Part shown: one piece after another, positions 48,279 through 57,241 of the stretch
How positions within the stretch are numbered: the first letter of the stretch is position 1
Layout of the letters: each line of letters starts with the position of its first letter
Assembly: GCA_013373375.1 (NCBI GenBank)
Contig: JABXHY010000024.1
Coordinates: 1 to 64,000, forward strand
Direction: 5' to 3'
Length of the DNA: 64,000 nucleotides
Source of the DNA: Gammaproteobacteria bacterium
GTDB taxonomy: Bacteria; Pseudomonadota; Gammaproteobacteria; Enterobacterales; Kangiellaceae
Notes under the pieces: generated by a model
The model's input: only the letters and a program-made list of their open reading frames with translations
Database searches by the model: none
Told to the model about the DNA's origin: nothing
Program-made: the position numbers and the translations under genes

Positions 48279-49463
48279 ATGTTAAAGCTACAATTCAGAG
48301 ATAAATCACGTCCCGACATGTGGTTAGTGGACTCTCTGATCACTATTGGCAGTGCGACATCGAATGATATTGTCATTTCTTCGAATAAAGTGGCAGCAGA
48401 GCATGCTGAGTTACGCATTAATGACAACAATATCGAGTTTTTCCATAAAGCGCCTTCGAAAAGTTCTTTTGTTAACGGTGCTCTTATCGCGCTTAATATT
48501 CCTCTCAAAGCTTGGGATGTGATCAAAATTGGCGATACTGAGTTAGAGCTAATCGATCCTCTTTTAAACCGCTCTCCACGTGCCAAACAAGCGGCAAATA
48601 AAACCGAAGTCAGAAACACTCTGTCAGACTGGTTGTTGCAAGCTCAGACAGCGCCTTTTTCGGGGCAATTATTTCCAGTTAATAAAGTGCTTACAATTGG
48701 TCGAGATACCCAATGTGATATTGCTATTCCAATGCCTCATATCTCACGGCGTCATGCTCAAGTGTTACAAGACGGTAACAAATTGATGATAAAGGATCTT
48801 GGCTCGAGTAACGGCACTTTTGTAAACGGTCAAAAACAATCTGAAACCTATTTGAAAAACGGCGATGAAATTCGCGTCGATGAATTTTGCTTTAAGGTTA
48901 TATTTACTGGCGAAGCGGATGCGGTGGAAAAAGAAGAGTTTCATACTTCCATAAGAGAAACTCAAATGACTTTTGTGCCAAAAGCAAAAACGACGAATAA
49001 GTTCCCGACGCCTGAGTCTATCGACAAGTCCGCTATTGACTCCGTATTAGAGCGTGCTTTTTTTCATGGTAAGTCGAAAGATATTCGCGGGAAATATTAC
49101 GAAGTTACTTCGTCTGGCTCGGCGATTGGTAGGATGCTAGGACATCACCTTTCCAGAGACGACTCAAGCGTGTCTGCGCGTCATGTTGAAATTTTTAAAA
49201 ATGGTCGATTCTGGAGCATTAAAAATAATGGTGCCGCTAATGGCTTGTTGGTTAATGGACGTATGACGACCAGAGCAACTCTAGTTGACGGTGATGAAGT
49301 CACTATTGGTGGTATGGAATTAGTTTTTCAATGTGATGGACAGCCGCCTCGAATACTACAATTTGATGATGAGTCTGAAGGTTTTAATCTTGGTAAAGTG
49401 GCGATAGGGGTGGCAATAATCGGGGTAGCTATAGTAGTCGCTCTTGCGTTATTTAATCAGTAG
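48279..49463 (+). CDS. Triple-FHA-domain protein with C-terminal membrane anchor
   Basis: A 394-residue cytosolic-facing protein. Three FHA-type segments occur. The first (about 1-95) is degenerate (ITIGSATSNDIVISS). The second (about 125-215) is canonical with TIGRDTQCDIAI, SRRHAQV, DLGSSNGTFVNG. The third (about 270-365) has AIGRMLGHHL, SARHVEIF, NGAANGLLVNG. FHA domains bind phosphothreonine. One C-terminal helix (VAIGVAIIGVAIVVALALF) anchors it to the inner membrane. It ends 60 bases from the converging gene for a Ser/Thr kinase, its likely partner. Confidence 0.88.
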   Translation: MLKLQFRDKSRPDMWLVDSLITIGSATSNDIVISSNKVAAEHAELRINDNNIEFFHKAPSKSSFVNGALIALNIPLKAWDVIKIGDTELELIDPLLNRSPRAKQAANKTEVRNTLSDWLLQAQTAPFSGQLFPVNKVLTIGRDTQCDIAIPMPHISRRHAQVLQDGNKLMIKDLGSSNGTFVNGQKQSETYLKNGDEIRVDEFCFKVIFTGEADAVEKEEFHTSIRETQMTFVPKAKTTNKFPTPESIDKSAIDSVLERAFFHGKSKDIRGKYYEVTSSGSAIGRMLGHHLSRDDSSVSARHVEIFKNGRFWSIKNNGAANGLLVNGRMTTRATLVDGDEVTIGGMELVFQCDGQPPRILQFDDESEGFNLGKVAIGVAIIGVAIVVALALFNQ

Positions 49464-49523
49464 TTCTTTAGATTAAAAAAAGTGTTGCTCATTAATTTCA
49501 AAATATAATTTATAACTTATGAT

Positions 49524-51272
49524 TTATAATTTGGATGCCCACCATAATAAAAATTGCTTCAATTCTTGATGAATAAATGTTTTGATTTCTGGCAAGAAAA
49601 AATAGATTTGTACGTATAAAAATGCCAGCGCGAAAATAATAATCCAGTAAACTCTTCGTAGCCATCGGAAAAAAGGCAGTGATTGTTTTGCTTTTTGTTT
49701 AAATTTTAGTGCCTGACGGGGTATACGCCGCGCTAATTTTGATTTTGGTAGCTTTTGTATTTGCTTTAATTCTTCTTGCACCTGCTTCATTGATTGAAAT
49801 CGATAGCTGGGATCTAACGCCATCATCTTCAATAAAAACTTCTGAAGTCTTCGGGGTAAAAGACTGTAAGGTTCAGTCCAGGCTATTTGCTCATTCTTCC
49901 ATTCCAAATGTTGGCCTGTCAAAACGTGGTAAAACACGGAGCCTAAAGCAAAAATATCAAAAGCGGGCGAAACCGTTTCGACCTTTTCGGGGGAATACCA
50001 GTTTGGTCTGTCGTCCTGATGATAATAATGCTCGCTTAGCCCAAAGTCGGTTATTTTGACGTCTCCCGACTGTGAGAAAAGAATATTTGACGGTCTTATA
50101 TTACCGTGCAAAATTCGATTTTGATGAGCATAGTTCATAGCGGCGACAAGTTTTTCTGCAAGCGAAAAAAAGACATCAAGATCCGCGGGTTTAATTAAAC
50201 GATCAGCAAGTGAGCCTGCGTCCATGTACTCCATCACAACGATAAAGGCTCTTTGGTTACTGGCAGTACCATACACGTTGATAATATTTGGGTGCTTTAA
50301 TGTTGAAAGTAACTTGGCTTCTTTTAGGCCACTCGCGTCTTGATGTCGCTTTTTTATAATTATTAAGTCGTTAGATTTGTTCTTTTCGAATAAGTAAACA
50401 TTACCATATTCGGTTTCGCTTAATACTTCTAATAAAGTGAAGTTTTTACTTAAGCTAGCAATGTCTTTTTCTGCATTTTGTTTTTGACTTAATGCTAAAT
50501 GAGCACCTTTAAGAGTGTGCAATAATTGATTTTCGATAACATCTGCAGATGAGGGTCTTTTTTCTGGTGTCGTCGCTATGCACTTATTGATAAGTTTTTT
50601 AATCGGATTTGGAATATTACTTTGGTCAACATTTTTCTGTGATGCTGGGTCCGTAAAGTTTTCAGAAAGTACTTCAAACATTAATACTCCAAGAGAATAA
50701 ATATCACTCAAAATACTCGCATTTTCAGATGTTAACTTAACTTCGGGCGCCATATAACGGTCTGTACCGAGTACCTGATGTGCGGATTTTTGCGTAAACC
50801 GCTCATCGGTATAAAAGCTGGCAATGCCGAAGTCGAGAATTCGGGCGTTATCTTCGCCATCAATGACCACGTTTGCGGGTTTTATATCTCGGTGAATAAT
50901 TCCATTTCGATGCGCAAATGCGAGCCCTCGACAAATTTGTATGAGATATTGAAATTTTTTACTCATTGGTAGGGATTTGTCTTGGACGATATCGTGTAGA
51001 GTAACGCCCTCAACGAATTCCATTACAAAAAAAGGTTTTCCTGTAGAGGTGATGCCTTTATCTATTACATGGATTATTTTGGGGTGATTGAGTTGAGCAA
51101 CTATCAAGGGTTCATTTTCAAACAGGTTTCTTGCTGTCGGGTGATTGAGCAATTGCTCAGAAAGAAACTTAATCGCGACACGTCGTTTTAGCGAGAGTTG
51201 CTCGGCTCGATAGACTTCCGACATGCCGCCTTCGCCGATGCGCTCTTCAATTCTATAACCAGGTATGTCCAT
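49524..51272 (-). CDS. Double-domain Ser/Thr protein kinase with C-terminal membrane anchor
   Basis: A 582-residue eukaryotic-like kinase. The first domain (about 1-250) is complete: IGEGGMSEVYRAE glycine loop, VAIKF lysine, HRDIKPANV catalytic loop, LDFGIA, and APEVKL. The second (about 270-510) keeps a lysine (LIIIKKRH) and ITDFGLSE, but its glycine loop is degenerate (LSETEYGNVYLF) and the catalytic loop reads LHGNIRPSNILF, so the catalytic Asp is Asn. It is probably a regulatory pseudokinase. A basic juxtamembrane region precedes one membrane helix (WIIIFALAFLYVQIYFFL) with a short tail of about 28 residues outside the cytosol and no PASTA domains. It faces the FHA gene, suggesting a phospho-signalling pair. 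Confidence 0.9.
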   Translation of the reverse strand: MDIPGYRIEERIGEGGMSEVYRAEQLSLKRRVAIKFLSEQLLNHPTARNLFENEPLIVAQLNHPKIIHVIDKGITSTGKPFFVMEFVEGVTLHDIVQDKSLPMSKKFQYLIQICRGLAFAHRNGIIHRDIKPANVVIDGEDNARILDFGIASFYTDERFTQKSAHQVLGTDRYMAPEVKLTSENASILSDIYSLGVLMFEVLSENFTDPASQKNVDQSNIPNPIKKLINKCIATTPEKRPSSADVIENQLLHTLKGAHLALSQKQNAEKDIASLSKNFTLLEVLSETEYGNVYLFEKNKSNDLIIIKKRHQDASGLKEAKLLSTLKHPNIINVYGTASNQRAFIVVMEYMDAGSLADRLIKPADLDVFFSLAEKLVAAMNYAHQNRILHGNIRPSNILFSQSGDVKITDFGLSEHYYHQDDRPNWYSPEKVETVSPAFDIFALGSVFYHVLTGQHLEWKNEQIAWTEPYSLLPRRLQKFLLKMMALDPSYRFQSMKQVQEELKQIQKLPKSKLARRIPRQALKFKQKAKQSLPFFRWLRRVYWIIIFALAFLYVQIYFFLPEIKTFIHQELKQFLLWWASKL

Positions 51273-51331
51273 CGCTTGTGATCAGTAATTTTCTTTAAGT
51301 TTAGCAAGCTTTGATGAAAATTCTTTTTTAA

Positions 51332-52285
51332 TTATGGTGTTAGCCTAGGTAAGAAGTTTTCCGCCATCATACATCTTAAGCTTCCGCCTCCGATATACTC
51401 GATAGTGGGGATGTCTGCGATGAGCAATGATCCGAGCTTTTCTAGTTGTCTTACCTGTTGATTGTTAAAACCATTGTAGGCGCTTTTTGACATTGCAATA
51501 ATGGATTCGCCGGAACAATTTTCGAGTTGTAGTATATTGCAGCAAAAACTTTGCTCTGCCTGTTCAAGGCTAACGTCGATAATAGTTTTGTCTGAACTCT
51601 GTAATTGGTTGATGACCGAAGAGCGTTGATTATTATCAATAGCGTCCGAGCAAATAACACTAAATTGATGACCGATACTGAGCATCACATTCGTATGATA
51701 AAAGGGGATTGCTTCTGAACCTGCCGTTTTAAAACTGATTGGTGAATAGTTTAAGCTATCACATAATTGGTTAAATAAATCGACATCACACCGCTCTGAT
51801 AATCCCGCGAAAGCTTGATGTTGCCAATGATCGAACACAATAGCTCCAGTACCTTCGAGAACTCTAGAGTTGGCTTGTTGATCTAAACGGATAATATTAT
51901 TCACCTCATAACCGGCTTCCACAAACAAGTTTTTAAGCCTCTCCGGCTCTACTTCCAATTGTCTGTTTGGTGTTTTCATTGGGTATAACAGCAATTCTCC
52001 AGACGAATGGGTGGTGAACCAATTGTTAGGAAAAATAGCATCAGGCAAGTTTTGGTTAATTGGGTGTTCGAGAATTAAAACTTCAACCCCGATGTTTTGT
52101 AATGAGGACACAGCATTATCAAATTCTTTCATCGCTTGCTTTTGAACTTGCTCTGGTGAATTCGTGTTGTGCTGAAAAGTATTATCGGCTCCCGTTTGCT
52201 GGTTGAAACCAAAATGGAACGGGCGGCACATTACAATGCTAGAAGCTAATTTAGGTGTCGCAATTGGAATATTAAAGTTGTTCAT
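51332..52285 (-). CDS. ctlX: Citrulline/arginine-deiminase-like hydrolase (CtlX type)
   Basis: A 317-residue member of the guanidino-group-modifying (arginine deiminase) superfamily. It has the N-terminal MCRPFHFGFNQQTG, the substrate Asp region LPDAIFPNNWFTTH, the His region (TNVMLSIGHQFSVIC) and a C-terminal nucleophile Cys in GGGSLRCMMAENFL. This arrangement fits CtlX, a citrulline utilisation hydrolase; dimethylarginine-type hydrolases are alternatives. It uses the carbamoyl or guanidino group of its substrate in the cytosol. No urea cycle or arginine catabolism genes are adjacent, so the substrate is not fixed by context. Start ATG 52285. Confidence 0.82.
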   Translation of the reverse strand: MNNFNIPIATPKLASSIVMCRPFHFGFNQQTGADNTFQHNTNSPEQVQKQAMKEFDNAVSSLQNIGVEVLILEHPINQNLPDAIFPNNWFTTHSSGELLLYPMKTPNRQLEVEPERLKNLFVEAGYEVNNIIRLDQQANSRVLEGTGAIVFDHWQHQAFAGLSERCDVDLFNQLCDSLNYSPISFKTAGSEAIPFYHTNVMLSIGHQFSVICSDAIDNNQRSSVINQLQSSDKTIIDVSLEQAEQSFCCNILQLENCSGESIIAMSKSAYNGFNNQQVRQLEKLGSLLIADIPTIEYIGGGSLRCMMAENFLPRLTP

Positions 52286-52371
52286 CTAAAGCGCGTTTAA
52301 AACTAAAACTGCGAGCGTTATAGCACAGTCTGGAAATTCGAACTAGGGACTTAGTGACGTAAAAAAGAAGG

Positions 52372-52402
52372 CAAAAAAAAAGCCTACTAAAAAGTAGGCT
52401 TT
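52372..52402 (-). terminator. Terminator of the small exported-protein gene
   Basis: AGCCTAC (52381-52387) pairs with GTAGGCT (52394-52400) around TAAAAA, with a further A-T pair at the base. The run of As at 52373-52380 gives a T-tract on the minus strand. It terminates transcription coming from the gene at 52551-52844 about 150 bases upstream. Confidence 0.9.
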
Positions 52403-52550
52403 GCATTAGCAAAAAGTCGAGCCAGATAGGACCAAAAGGGTAGGAGGTGCTCTGACTACGCTAATCAATCACTGTTGGGACAGATAAAACTTTGAGTAAA
52501 CTACTCGCGAACCTGCAAAAGCAGATTCGCTTAAACCTTTCCGCGGGTGA

Positions 52551-52844
52551 TTAGTCCGCTGATACTGCCGAGTTTTCAAAAGTAACTAAGTTACTTTCTA
52601 CCATCTTTGGTAACACCGCAGATGTCTTCACGACTTCACCCAAAAACATTTTTTTTGGGGCAAGCAATTCAGCGCGTAACTGGTAATCCAAACTTACTAA
52701 CGCTTCTGCTTTCATTCGAGCGATGTGTCGCTCTAGGTTTGATTCAAATGTTAATGCCATTGAATCATTGGCTTGTGTATTTAAACTCACACCTGAGATA
52801 ATCATCGCTGCGATCAGCGAAATAAATCTTGCAGACTGTTTCAT
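52551..52844 (-). CDS. Small exported protein of unknown function
   Basis: A 97-residue protein with a signal peptide (MKQSARFISLIAAMIISGVS) and a mature part of about 70 residues that is helical and charged (ESNLERHIARMKAEALVSL). I do not recognise it. ATG 52844 has GAGG nine bases upstream and gives a clean signal peptide, so I reject a 15-residue longer form starting at TTG/CTG-like codons further up. It has its own terminator after a 150-base 3' region. It is divergent from a LysR regulator gene, an arrangement in which the regulator often controls the neighbour. Confidence 0.6.
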   Translation of the reverse strand: MKQSARFISLIAAMIISGVSLNTQANDSMALTFESNLERHIARMKAEALVSLDYQLRAELLAPKKMFLGEVVKTSAVLPKMVESNLVTFENSAVSAD

Positions 52845-52996
52845 GGTTTCTACCTCACTCCATCGACTGGCCTGATACTGCGCTAACAAATACCTAAAAA
52901 CCTCGTTCCTAAATTCTCGACCCCAGAGCTTCAGCCTTGGTTCGAGGGTCGGCGTACTTCAGTCAACTTCCTAATGACTTGGTGAAGAACGTCGTG

Positions 52997-53010
52997 CCGT
53001 TCGGGAACGG
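52997..53010. promoter_or_regulatory. Palindrome in the divergent promoter region of the LysR gene
   Basis: CCGTTC-GG-GAACGG is a perfect 6-base inverted repeat located 80 bases before the LysR start and 150 bases before the divergent small exported gene. It is GC-richer than its surroundings. It could be an operator for the LysR protein, although the TTCGGGAAC core is not the usual T-N11-A type. Confidence 0.4.
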
Positions 53011-53089
53011 TGTGAATATTAGTCAGGTTATCGCTTTCGTTCAAACGATCATTTATAATGTTTCGGATTAAAAAAACTAATGATTGCTT

Positions 53090-53998
53090 ATGGCCAGACG
53101 ATTACCCCCATTAAATAGCCTAAGAGCCTTTGAGGCCGCGGCTAGACACCTATCATTCACTCGAGCTGCAGATGAACTTTTTGTGACGCAGGCCGCAGTT
53201 TCGCATCAAATAAAGGCACTTGAAGATTTCTTGGGAATACCTTTATTTATCCGGAAAAACCGAAAATTGTTGCTCACAGACCAAGGTCAGAGCTATTGGC
53301 CGAAAATTAGGGACATTTTTGAAAAGCTGGCTGCAGCCACAGAGCAGCTAAAAGCCCATGGAGCATCCGGTGCTTTAAACATCAGTGTTGTCCCAACATT
53401 TGCCATTGTTTGGTTGGTTCCGAGGCTCACCCGTTTCAATGCGCTGTATCCAGAAATAGAAGTTAGGTTAAAGGCGACTGACCGGCAGGTTGATTTTTTT
53501 CAAGATGATATTGATATCGCGATTTATTACGAAAAGGGCGACTACCCTGGAATGTACTCCGAAACACTCCTGAATGAGTTTTTAACGCCAATGTGTTCTC
53601 CAGCCATGTTAGAGGGCGAGCTACCATTATCAGAACCTCAGGACTTGAAGCACCATATGCTATTACACGACGGATCAACCGAAGAGTGGCGAGACTGGTT
53701 GAAGTTGGCAGGTGTTCGTGGTGTTGATTTACGCAAGGGACCAGTATTTTCGCATTCAAGCATGGTTATGCAGGCTGCGATTCATGGTCAGGGCATTGCA
53801 TTGGGTCATAACGTATTGGCTCAACCAGAAGTTGAAGCCGGTCGATTAATATGTCCTTTCGATATAGTTCTTACCAGTGATTTTAAGTATGACCTTGTGT
53901 TTCCAGAAGAATGGGCAGAAAGGGCGAAAATAAAAGCGTTTCGGGACTGGATTACAGAAACCGTCGCGCAAGAGCAGGCGCTCGAGTCTCTGTTTTAG
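53090..53998 (+). CDS. LysR-family transcriptional regulator, GcvA-like
   Basis: A 302-residue LysR regulator: N-terminal winged helix (LPPLNSLRAFEAAARHLSFT; RAADELFVTQAAVSHQIKAL) and a C-terminal effector domain that detects a small molecule (NISVVPTFAIVWLVPRL; MVMQAAIHGQGIALGH). The N-terminal LPPLNxLRAFEAAARHLSFT block and the effector block match the GcvA group. GcvA regulates glycine cleavage in E. coli, but no gcv genes are here. I use ATG 53090; a TTG two codons upstream is possible. It ends convergently with egtD, 38 bases apart. Target genes could be the divergent exported gene or the ergothioneine operon; this is inference. Confidence 0.9.
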   Translation: MARRLPPLNSLRAFEAAARHLSFTRAADELFVTQAAVSHQIKALEDFLGIPLFIRKNRKLLLTDQGQSYWPKIRDIFEKLAAATEQLKAHGASGALNISVVPTFAIVWLVPRLTRFNALYPEIEVRLKATDRQVDFFQDDIDIAIYYEKGDYPGMYSETLLNEFLTPMCSPAMLEGELPLSEPQDLKHHMLLHDGSTEEWRDWLKLAGVRGVDLRKGPVFSHSSMVMQAAIHGQGIALGHNVLAQPEVEAGRLICPFDIVLTSDFKYDLVFPEEWAERAKIKAFRDWITETVAQEQALESLF

Positions 53999-54036
53999 TG
54001 GAGTAGTATTAAAAAGGCATGAATTGTTTGAAGCAG

Positions 54037-55005
54037 TTACTCAACCTGAAGATAGTGAATGCTGAACAGGTTGTTGGTATCGGTCCAAACTTTCACTGGC
54101 TTGAAGTCCGCTCTCGCGGCAAGCTGGTGAAATTCATCAATACTGTATTTATATGATGATTCAGTATGCAGAGTTTCGCCGGATTCAAATGAGTAGTTTT
54201 TCCCTTCAACCTCTATGGTGTGAGCTTTGGTACTTACCAAATGCATCTCAATACGACCGACAGAATCATTGTACACGGCCTTATGACAAAAATTTTCCGG
54301 TGAAAGATTGGTGTTTAATCTGTCTCTGATGTGATGAAGAACATTGGTATTAAAAGCAGCGGTTACACCTTCTGCATCGTTGTAGGCGTTTTCCAAAGTC
54401 GCTTTATCTTTTTTAAGATCAACACCGATCAATAGTCCACCTTTCTTGCCAACCAGCCGAGCAATTTGTTTTAGCAAGGTAACCGCATCATCTGGATCAA
54501 AATTACCAATACTGGAACCTGGGAAAAATGCGTTATATCGACCTGGACCAAAATCTGGTACATCCCAAGATTGAGAGTAGTCAACACGATTGGCGTGTAC
54601 TTCGAGCCAAGGATAATCTTTTGCGAGCTGCTGTGCGGACTCTATTAAATGATCTTTCGAAATGTCCATTGGGACATAAATCTTTGGTCGAAGTGCCTCG
54701 AGTAAAATACGTATTTTTAAACTACTACCACTACCAAGCTCAAACAATATGCTGTCTGAACCAAGCATTTCAGAAAATTCCGAGGCGTGTACTTGTAATA
54801 AATTTATTTCGGTTCTTGTCGGATAGTATTCGGGCAGCTCACATATTTTGTCAAAGAGTTGCGAGCCTTTTTGGTCGTAAAAATATTTTGGTGAAAGTTC
54901 CTTTTGCTGCTTCGAGAGTCCAAGATGAACGTCGTCAGCAAAAGTATCAATAACTTTATGCTGCTCATAATAATAAATTTTTTCTTTTTTAATCGCTTGA
55001 TTCAT
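54037..55005 (-). CDS. egtD: Histidine N-alpha-methyltransferase
   Basis: EgtD trimethylates L-histidine to hercynine with three SAM molecules, the first step of ergothioneine synthesis. The 322-residue protein has the family blocks LSPKYFYDQKGSQLFDKICE, LPEYYPTRTEINLL, ELGSGSSLKIRILLEAL (SAM-binding), YVPMDISKDHL, FFPGSSIGNFDPDDA, IGVDLKKD and the C-terminal EMHLVSTK. The start is ATG 55005, with AGAGG seven bases upstream. Only two bases separate it from the egtB stop, so it is co-translated with egtB. It faces the LysR gene. Confidence 0.95.
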   Translation of the reverse strand: MNQAIKKEKIYYYEQHKVIDTFADDVHLGLSKQQKELSPKYFYDQKGSQLFDKICELPEYYPTRTEINLLQVHASEFSEMLGSDSILFELGSGSSLKIRILLEALRPKIYVPMDISKDHLIESAQQLAKDYPWLEVHANRVDYSQSWDVPDFGPGRYNAFFPGSSIGNFDPDDAVTLLKQIARLVGKKGGLLIGVDLKKDKATLENAYNDAEGVTAAFNTNVLHHIRDRLNTNLSPENFCHKAVYNDSVGRIEMHLVSTKAHTIEVEGKNYSFESGETLHTESSYKYSIDEFHQLAARADFKPVKVWTDTNNLFSIHYLQVE

Positions 55006-55007
55006 TA

Positions 55008-56285
55008 CTAACCTCTGTCTTGGGCCAACCTGATGCCGGTCATTTGCCAACGATCTGCAGGATAAAAGAAGTTTCGGTAAGTTGATCGAATATGATCACT
55101 GGGTGACAAACAGCTTCCACCTCTCAATACCATTTGATTGCACATAAATTTTCCATTGTATTCGCCGATAGCACCGCTTGCCGGTTTGAATCCTGGATAA
55201 GGAGCATAGTTTGATTGCGTCCATTGCCAAACTTGATTAAATAAGTCTCCAGTTTCCTCACAAGTTGGGTGGTAATAAAGAGCTCGTTCCTTTGACGTTT
55301 CAATTGACTGCGATTGTGCCAATAACTCCCACTCATACTCGTTAGGTAAGCGATTGCCAGCCCAGCGGGCAAAGGCATCGGCTTCATAAAAACTGATATG
55401 ACAAAGCGTTCGGTTCGGAGTTAAACGTTGTTTACCATATAAGGTGTACTCTAACCATTCCCCATCTTGCTGCCACCAATACAGTGGCTTTGAAATATTG
55501 TTTTGCTCAACCCAGGCCCAACCATCGGATAACCAGTACTCAGATTTTTGGTATCCACCATCGTTGATAAAGTCCAGATACTCTGAGTTGGTAATACAAC
55601 GGTTGGCAATCGCAAATTCGGGCAAATAGATTTTATGGGATGGCATTTCATTGTCAAAACAGAAGCTCCCTTGGGAAAAACCAAAGCTATGGAGTCCTTC
55701 GTTAAATTTGTGCCAATCCAGATGGTCTTTTGAAATGGAGTCTTGAGAAAAGTTTGGTGCTTGTTCGCTGTAAGTAGGCAACAATGGATTCTGGTAAAAA
55801 TTATATTTTAGATCGGTCAACATCAATTCTTGATGTTGTTTTTCATGTTGTATCCCTAACGAAACTCGCTCAATTAATGTCTTAGTCTGATTTTCCGCCA
55901 TGTACTCAAGTTCATTGAGTAATTGAATGACGGCGTCATCAACGTGCTTTCTGTAATGTTTAACGTCTTCTACTGTTGGCCGAGATAAAAGGCCTCTGTT
56001 CGGTCTTTTAAAAGGTTTTCCAATGCCGTTGTAATAAGAGTTAAAAAGAGTTTCAAATGCAGGGTGGAAGACTTTAAAGTTTTTAACGAAATATTTGAGA
56101 ACAAAGGTTTCATAAAACCAGCTGGTGTGAGCAAGATGCCATTTCAGTGGAGAAGTTTCTGCCACTGCTTGCAATCCCATATCTTCAACTTCTAGGTTTT
56201 TGCACAGATCGAGACTGTACTGCCGAGAAGCAATAAAGCTTTGCAGTAAAGACTTAATTGTTAGAAGTGCTGCGTGAGTGTTCAT
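55008..56285 (-). CDS. egtB: Ergothioneine sulfoxide synthase EgtB
   Basis: EgtB is an iron enzyme that couples hercynine with a thiol (gamma-glutamylcysteine or cysteine) using oxygen. The 425-residue protein has a DinB-like N-terminal domain with metal-binding His (KWHLAHTSWFYETF; IQHEKQHQELMLTD) and a C-terminal formylglycine-generating-like domain (FAIANRCITNSEYLDFINDG; GNRLPNEYEWELLA; VLRGGSCLSPSDHIRSTYRN). The HEKQHQE motif matches the iron ligands of EgtB. It is first in the unit with egtD directly after. No egtC-, egtA- or egtE-like genes are seen nearby, so the last steps need genes elsewhere or another route. OvoA is excluded because the methyltransferase is a separate EgtD-type protein. 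Confidence 0.93.
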   Translation of the reverse strand: MNTHAALLTIKSLLQSFIASRQYSLDLCKNLEVEDMGLQAVAETSPLKWHLAHTSWFYETFVLKYFVKNFKVFHPAFETLFNSYYNGIGKPFKRPNRGLLSRPTVEDVKHYRKHVDDAVIQLLNELEYMAENQTKTLIERVSLGIQHEKQHQELMLTDLKYNFYQNPLLPTYSEQAPNFSQDSISKDHLDWHKFNEGLHSFGFSQGSFCFDNEMPSHKIYLPEFAIANRCITNSEYLDFINDGGYQKSEYWLSDGWAWVEQNNISKPLYWWQQDGEWLEYTLYGKQRLTPNRTLCHISFYEADAFARWAGNRLPNEYEWELLAQSQSIETSKERALYYHPTCEETGDLFNQVWQWTQSNYAPYPGFKPASGAIGEYNGKFMCNQMVLRGGSCLSPSDHIRSTYRNFFYPADRWQMTGIRLAQDRG

Positions 56286-56723
56286 TGATTGGTTAGCATA
56301 TAGTTCTGGTAGAAAAAAACAAGTGAATTACCGATGAGTTCCGATTGCTTAGCTGAAAGCCGCACATTGTTCTCATTAAAACTACGACAATCTCAATATG
56401 AAACTGTGAGAGCTCAAATTTAGAAATTAAAAAATGAAATCACGATTCAAATACTCTTGTATTTATACTTGTTGCACAACATATTGAGCACTTAAAAGCA
56501 TAAGGTCTTAATGATTTGCTCTGAGATGCTTACTATCGTTCTTTTTTATGACGTTTTGATGTCAGGATTTTAGAGTGTTAATCGATAGTGAGATACCGCA
56601 GAGACACTCGAATAACAAACTTCGATATAATTTGTTGTGTATTGGTCAAGCAAAATAGTGGCAAAACGAGATTTTCTGATACACTGTTTAAACTAATATC
56701 CATCTTCAATCAGGAGTTGATTG
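56286..56723. other. Intergenic region between egtB and the TIGR03546 gene
   Basis: 438 bases between divergent genes, A/T-rich. An extended -10-like TGATACACT (56678-56686) precedes the rightward gene but has no good -35. CTTACTATCG and CGATAGTGAG around 56530-56590 form a 9-of-10 inverted repeat. A CAGGAG ribosome site (56711-56716) ends the region. No gene is visible. Confidence 0.35.
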
Positions 56724-57227
56724 ATGTTAAATATTATCGCGAAACTACTTAAAGTTTTAAATTCAGAGGCGTCGCCAAGAGGCATAGCCTGGTCGATCGC
56801 TTTGGCTTTTTTATTTGCTGCGTTACCAATGTTTAGTGCAGCGAAGTGGGTGGTGATATTAATCGTTGCAGTAACTCGTGTGAATCTGTCGAGCTTTATA
56901 GTGTTCAGTGCATTATTTGCGTTAATTGCTTGGCTTTTCGATCCCTTGTTAAATGATCTGGGCTTATGGCTACTAACGATGCCTGCACTGCAATCATTTT
57001 GGTTAAGCGTTTCAAATACCGCGTTTGGAGAAGCATTAGCGATTAATAATACGCTCGCGTTAACGACACTATTAGTTGGTCTAATTTCTTTAGTACCGCT
57101 GTATTTTGCCGGGATCCAATTTGTTCGTTTTTATCGCGTAAAACTAATGCCGAGAGTTAATCAATGGCGAATTGTTACCGCGCTAAAGTCAACTAAGTTA
57201 TATCAAATTTATCAATCAATTGCTTAA
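56724..57227 (+). CDS. TIGR03546-type small membrane protein
   Basis: A 167-residue inner-membrane protein with three to four helices (GIAWSIALAFLFAALPMFSA and others) and a basic C-terminal tail. It matches my recollection of the TIGR03546 family, which is found directly before TIGR03545 genes in gammaproteobacteria, as here, where the next gene follows 14 bases later. Family function is unknown. ATG 56724 has CAGGAG seven bases upstream. Confidence 0.8.
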   Translation: MLNIIAKLLKVLNSEASPRGIAWSIALAFLFAALPMFSAAKWVVILIVAVTRVNLSSFIVFSALFALIAWLFDPLLNDLGLWLLTMPALQSFWLSVSNTAFGEALAINNTLALTTLLVGLISLVPLYFAGIQFVRFYRVKLMPRVNQWRIVTALKSTKLYQIYQSIA

Positions 57228-57241
57228 TCATAGGGCTTAAA

